Shown: piece by piece, positions 61,120-64,000 of the stretch
Position numbering within the stretch: position 1 is the first letter of the stretch
Layout: each line of letters starts with the position of its first letter
From: Vigna angularis
Taxonomy: Eukaryota; Streptophyta; Magnoliopsida; Fabales; Fabaceae
NCBI RefSeq assembly: GCF_016808095.1
Contig: NC_068976.1
Location: 21,980,371-22,044,370, forward strand
Direction of reading: 5' to 3'
DNA length: 64,000 bases
The notes under the pieces: model-generated
The model's input: only the letters and a program-made list of their open reading frames with translations
Database searches by the model: none
What the model was told of the DNA's origin: nothing
Translations under genes and position numbers: made by a program

Positions 61120-64000
61120 ATGAATCCCGATGTGGCTGGTCCTTCAGATGTACCCAACATTAAGTTTAAGATACCAGGAGATGATGAAATTACGAACTCT
61201 GTATATGGTAAGTTATGCATACTTGAAACTATTGCATTCACAAGGGTGCATGATCAAACTCTTCGCTACTTCACATGCTGTCACACCACACGGTTTTAAT
61301 ACAATAATATCGCTAGATAGATTTGAGTTTTAAACAAAATAAGTTGCGTGTATATATATACACAGTGACTAAAATTAAGTTTGAAAGGATCGCAGATCTG
61401 TACTGGCATGCACTCGAGGATCAGTGGGATAAAATGCTACCCTTTGTTGAAAAATATCCAAATTGTGTACGCATTCAATTGACTGGATTAGGCGACAGAG
61501 CTCTTCATGTAGCAGCAAATGCAGGGAACACTGGTTTTGTTGAAGAGTTGGTTAAGCTTATGAGGCCAGAAGATGTGCTAATACGAAACTCAGAGAAGAT
61601 GCTTCCAGTTCACTTAGCTGCTTTATCTTTCCATCACAGAATAGTTCAACTTCTATGCTCTGACCATCTGCTTGACAAAATGGCTTACGAGGATATTGAA
61701 AACCTCTTTTTTATGACCATTAGTAACAACATGTTTGGTAAGTGCATCTATAACTCATTAATTAAACACTCTTGTTTATCCCTTTTTAAAGCTAGTTGTA
61801 TTACTTGGCATGTTGGATAATAAGAAATATTTTTTTCACTTATGTTATGGTGATAACGATAATCTTTTGATCGTTGTAAGTGATAAAAGTATTAAAAAAC
61901 ATGACGATATTATTATCTAATATGTTTTTAATGAAAATAATAAAAACTATTTATTTTTTATACTAATAATAATATAAAATTTCACAATTCTTAACATGTA
62001 AATAAACATAAGAAAGATGACAAAAACAAACTAATAATTAGATCACCTGATTAGTGAAAGAACTAAATAAAAAAATAAAATAATAAGAACTTGGGAAAAT
62101 TCTCAACAATTTTTGCAAGCATTACTCTCAATCTTCTAAATTCTTCAAATTTAAAAGACCAGTGAAAACATTTTGCAACTTGTGTGAACATAAAATAGCT
62201 CCACATTTTTTCATGTTAATCTAATTGCTTCATTATTAGTTAACTCCAATATAAATTTTTTACAATGATATTGATGCGATTTTGTTACAAAATTTGAAGA
62301 GTGTAAAGTAGAAAATGTATTATTTCATTTGACATGTATGAGTAACTTAATCATCATACATATTTCTTGTCATTTAACAAACTAACCATGATGTTAATAA
62401 CCCTTCAAAATGCTTAATGTATATAATTACACTAGAGAATGCCCCTCAATGTATACTAACTCATTTTTTTCATTTTCTGGCAACCCTCATTTTCTAATTA
62501 CTATTTCAAACAACCTTGTACATGTTCATCATCGGTATTTACCTTGCCTTCTGCACATGCAGTCCATCATGGCTATTTAATTTGTGCATTTGACAGATGT
62601 GGCCATTACATTATTTGAAAAACATCCACGTGAATTGACCTTTGCAAGAGATGAAGAGGAGCTAACATCATTGCATATGCTGGCGCGAAAGCCTTATGAA
62701 GTTCTAGGTAAGCTTCATTATCTTTGTTCTTAATTTAAAATTTATGCATCTATATATTTTCAAATAAGAATTTACTTCTTAATGGTCAATATTGAGTGTT
62801 ATAAGGGTAATATATTTGATATTTGTTGTCTCGTGATACAAGCTTATAGCAACTGACAAACAAATATTTACACTTGCAATTTTAAGTCAGGAGTATAGAA
62901 CTTTCTAGATAGAAATAAAACAAAGAAAAGGTGCTTAATATAAGATCAACTTTTAGTTTGACTTATTTTTTTATTTGTTTTAATGTTAATTTCTCGGACC
63001 AATCTAGGGAGAAAAATACATGGCGACACTGAAACAGAAGGAACGGGTATACAATTGCTGTATAAGATATGGAATGTAGTTAAATATCTGACTGATGCTA
63101 AAAAACTGAAAATCGATGATATTTTAGCGTTGACTACTCAACCATCCGTAGTGTTGTTTGATGCAATAGAATCAGGAAACGGTGCACTTGTAATATCGTG
63201 CTTTATGGATATTTCTGCAATACTCATGACCTTAAAGGACTCTAATGGACGGAACCTAGTGCACTTGTTCTTTTTATATCGACGTTTGGAGTTCTTTAAA
63301 GAACTTCTAAATGAGAGAAAACAGAAGTTACTAAGAGCAGTGGACAATGAAGGTAACAATGTTCTACACCTGGCTGCGCTTTTGGCCCCTCAATTCAAAT
63401 CATTCTCAGGTTTAAGTGCAAAAATTCAAATGAAAAAAGAGCTCTCTTGGTTCCAGGTAAATTTATTCATTTCCTAATTCCTTATTCAATCGTTCTTTAT
63501 TAATTAGTATTGTAAGACATCAGTTCCAAAAATCTTGACACGTACTTGTGGTTGATAAATAGTATGCGGAGACAGAAGTTCCCGATGAATTAAAGAGTAT
63601 GAGAAACAAGAATGGGAAGACACCAATTGATGTATTTTATGATGAACACAACCAGTTATCAAAAGATATCAAAGAATCTGCTAAAGGAATAGCCGATTCT
63701 GGGATGGTTGTGGCAACGCTTGTTGCTTCTGTAGCATTTGCAGCTGCTCTCACTGTTCCAGGTGATAAGGGCAATGCCTGGTTCATAGTTTTCATCGTCA
63801 CAAATGCAATCGCATTGTTCACTTCTTCTGCCTCCATACTCTCTTTCTTGACAAATTTCACTTCTTCAAGATTCGCAGACACTGAATTTGTTATATCACT
63901 ACATCCCAGCTTGACTTTTGGCCCTGAGTTACTAATAATCTCCGTTGCTGCTATGGTTGTGGCTTTCATTGCAGCATCCTTTCTGATATTTGATTGCACA
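61120..64000 (+). CDS. Ankyrin-repeat PGG-domain membrane protein (partial)
   Basis: Exons are 61120-61207, 61366-61737, 62597-62707, 63008-63456 and 63563 to beyond the window end. Their phases agree and all borders are GT-AG, giving 486 residues so far. Ankyrin-like repeats are ALHVAANAGNTGFVEELVKL and LPVHLAALSFHHRIVQLL in exon 2, SLHMLARKP in exon 3, and NLVHLFFLYRRLEFFKELL and NNVLHLAALLAP in exon 4. Exon 5 holds the start of the PGG domain: IADSGMVVATLVASVAFAAA, then TVPGD (Gly-Asp where the family usually has Gly-Gly) near residue 405, and at least three membrane helices. Plant relatives (ITN1, ACD6 type) act at the plasma membrane in salt, ABA and defence responses. Tandem clusters are common in the family. 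The C-terminus is cut by the window, and the true first exon may lie left of the Copia element. Confidence 0.9.

Overview
The window is nuclear DNA of a higher plant: AT-rich, intron-bearing genes with GT-AG splice sites, plant-specific gene families and dense transposable elements. The protein families and repeat style, especially LTR retrotransposons filled with GCGTTCGTCC-like decamers, suggest a warm-season legume of the Phaseoleae, probably Vigna-like. That placement is inference; no species marker is decisive.

Layout. 1-4560 is degraded retrotransposon material: an Ogre/Tat-like fragment, an 8-copy 87-bp tandem array, a GCGTTCG decamer region and a reversed LTR end. 4576-14456 is a macrosatellite of six tandem units of about 1.3-1.74 kb, each but the last carrying a long block of mostly alternating pyrimidine-purine sequence. 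14457-15691 holds a 160-bp duplication and a truncated aldehyde-oxidase gene fragment (minus strand).

Two complete minus-strand genes follow: a CHX-type cation/H+ exchanger (18489-21292, 3 exons, 822 aa) and a DGS1/NCA2-family mitochondrial protein (23653-32054, 14 exons, 600 aa). All splice phases in both models close.

32825-48186 is a nest of insertions into three copies of an AT-rich repeat of about 200 bp. One copy holds a hAT-like element. Inside it is a Mutator-like element (Pack-MULE) that captured a class III peroxidase fragment, and its left terminal inverted repeat is split by a 2.77-kb solo LTR. Another copy holds a young 9.9-kb LTR element with 4.33-kb LTRs and only about 1.27 kb of non-coding interior (LARD-type).

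A two-exon phytocystatin gene lies at 49778-50568. A second MULE (51887-55856) is split by a 2.93-kb solo LTR. A degenerate minisatellite precedes a Copia element (57529-61013) whose 399-bp LTRs look identical and carry clustered heat-shock-element motifs upstream of a TATA box. That Copia has lost reverse transcriptase and RNase H. It sits 106 bp upstream of the first visible in-frame ATG of an ankyrin-repeat/PGG-domain membrane protein gene (61120 to beyond the window end) and probably separates it from its original promoter.

The host genes do not form a functional cluster. The most interesting material is the nested Pack-MULE with its peroxidase cargo, the RT-less but recently moved Copia with heat-shock motifs next to a stress-type gene, and the alternating Y-R macrosatellite.
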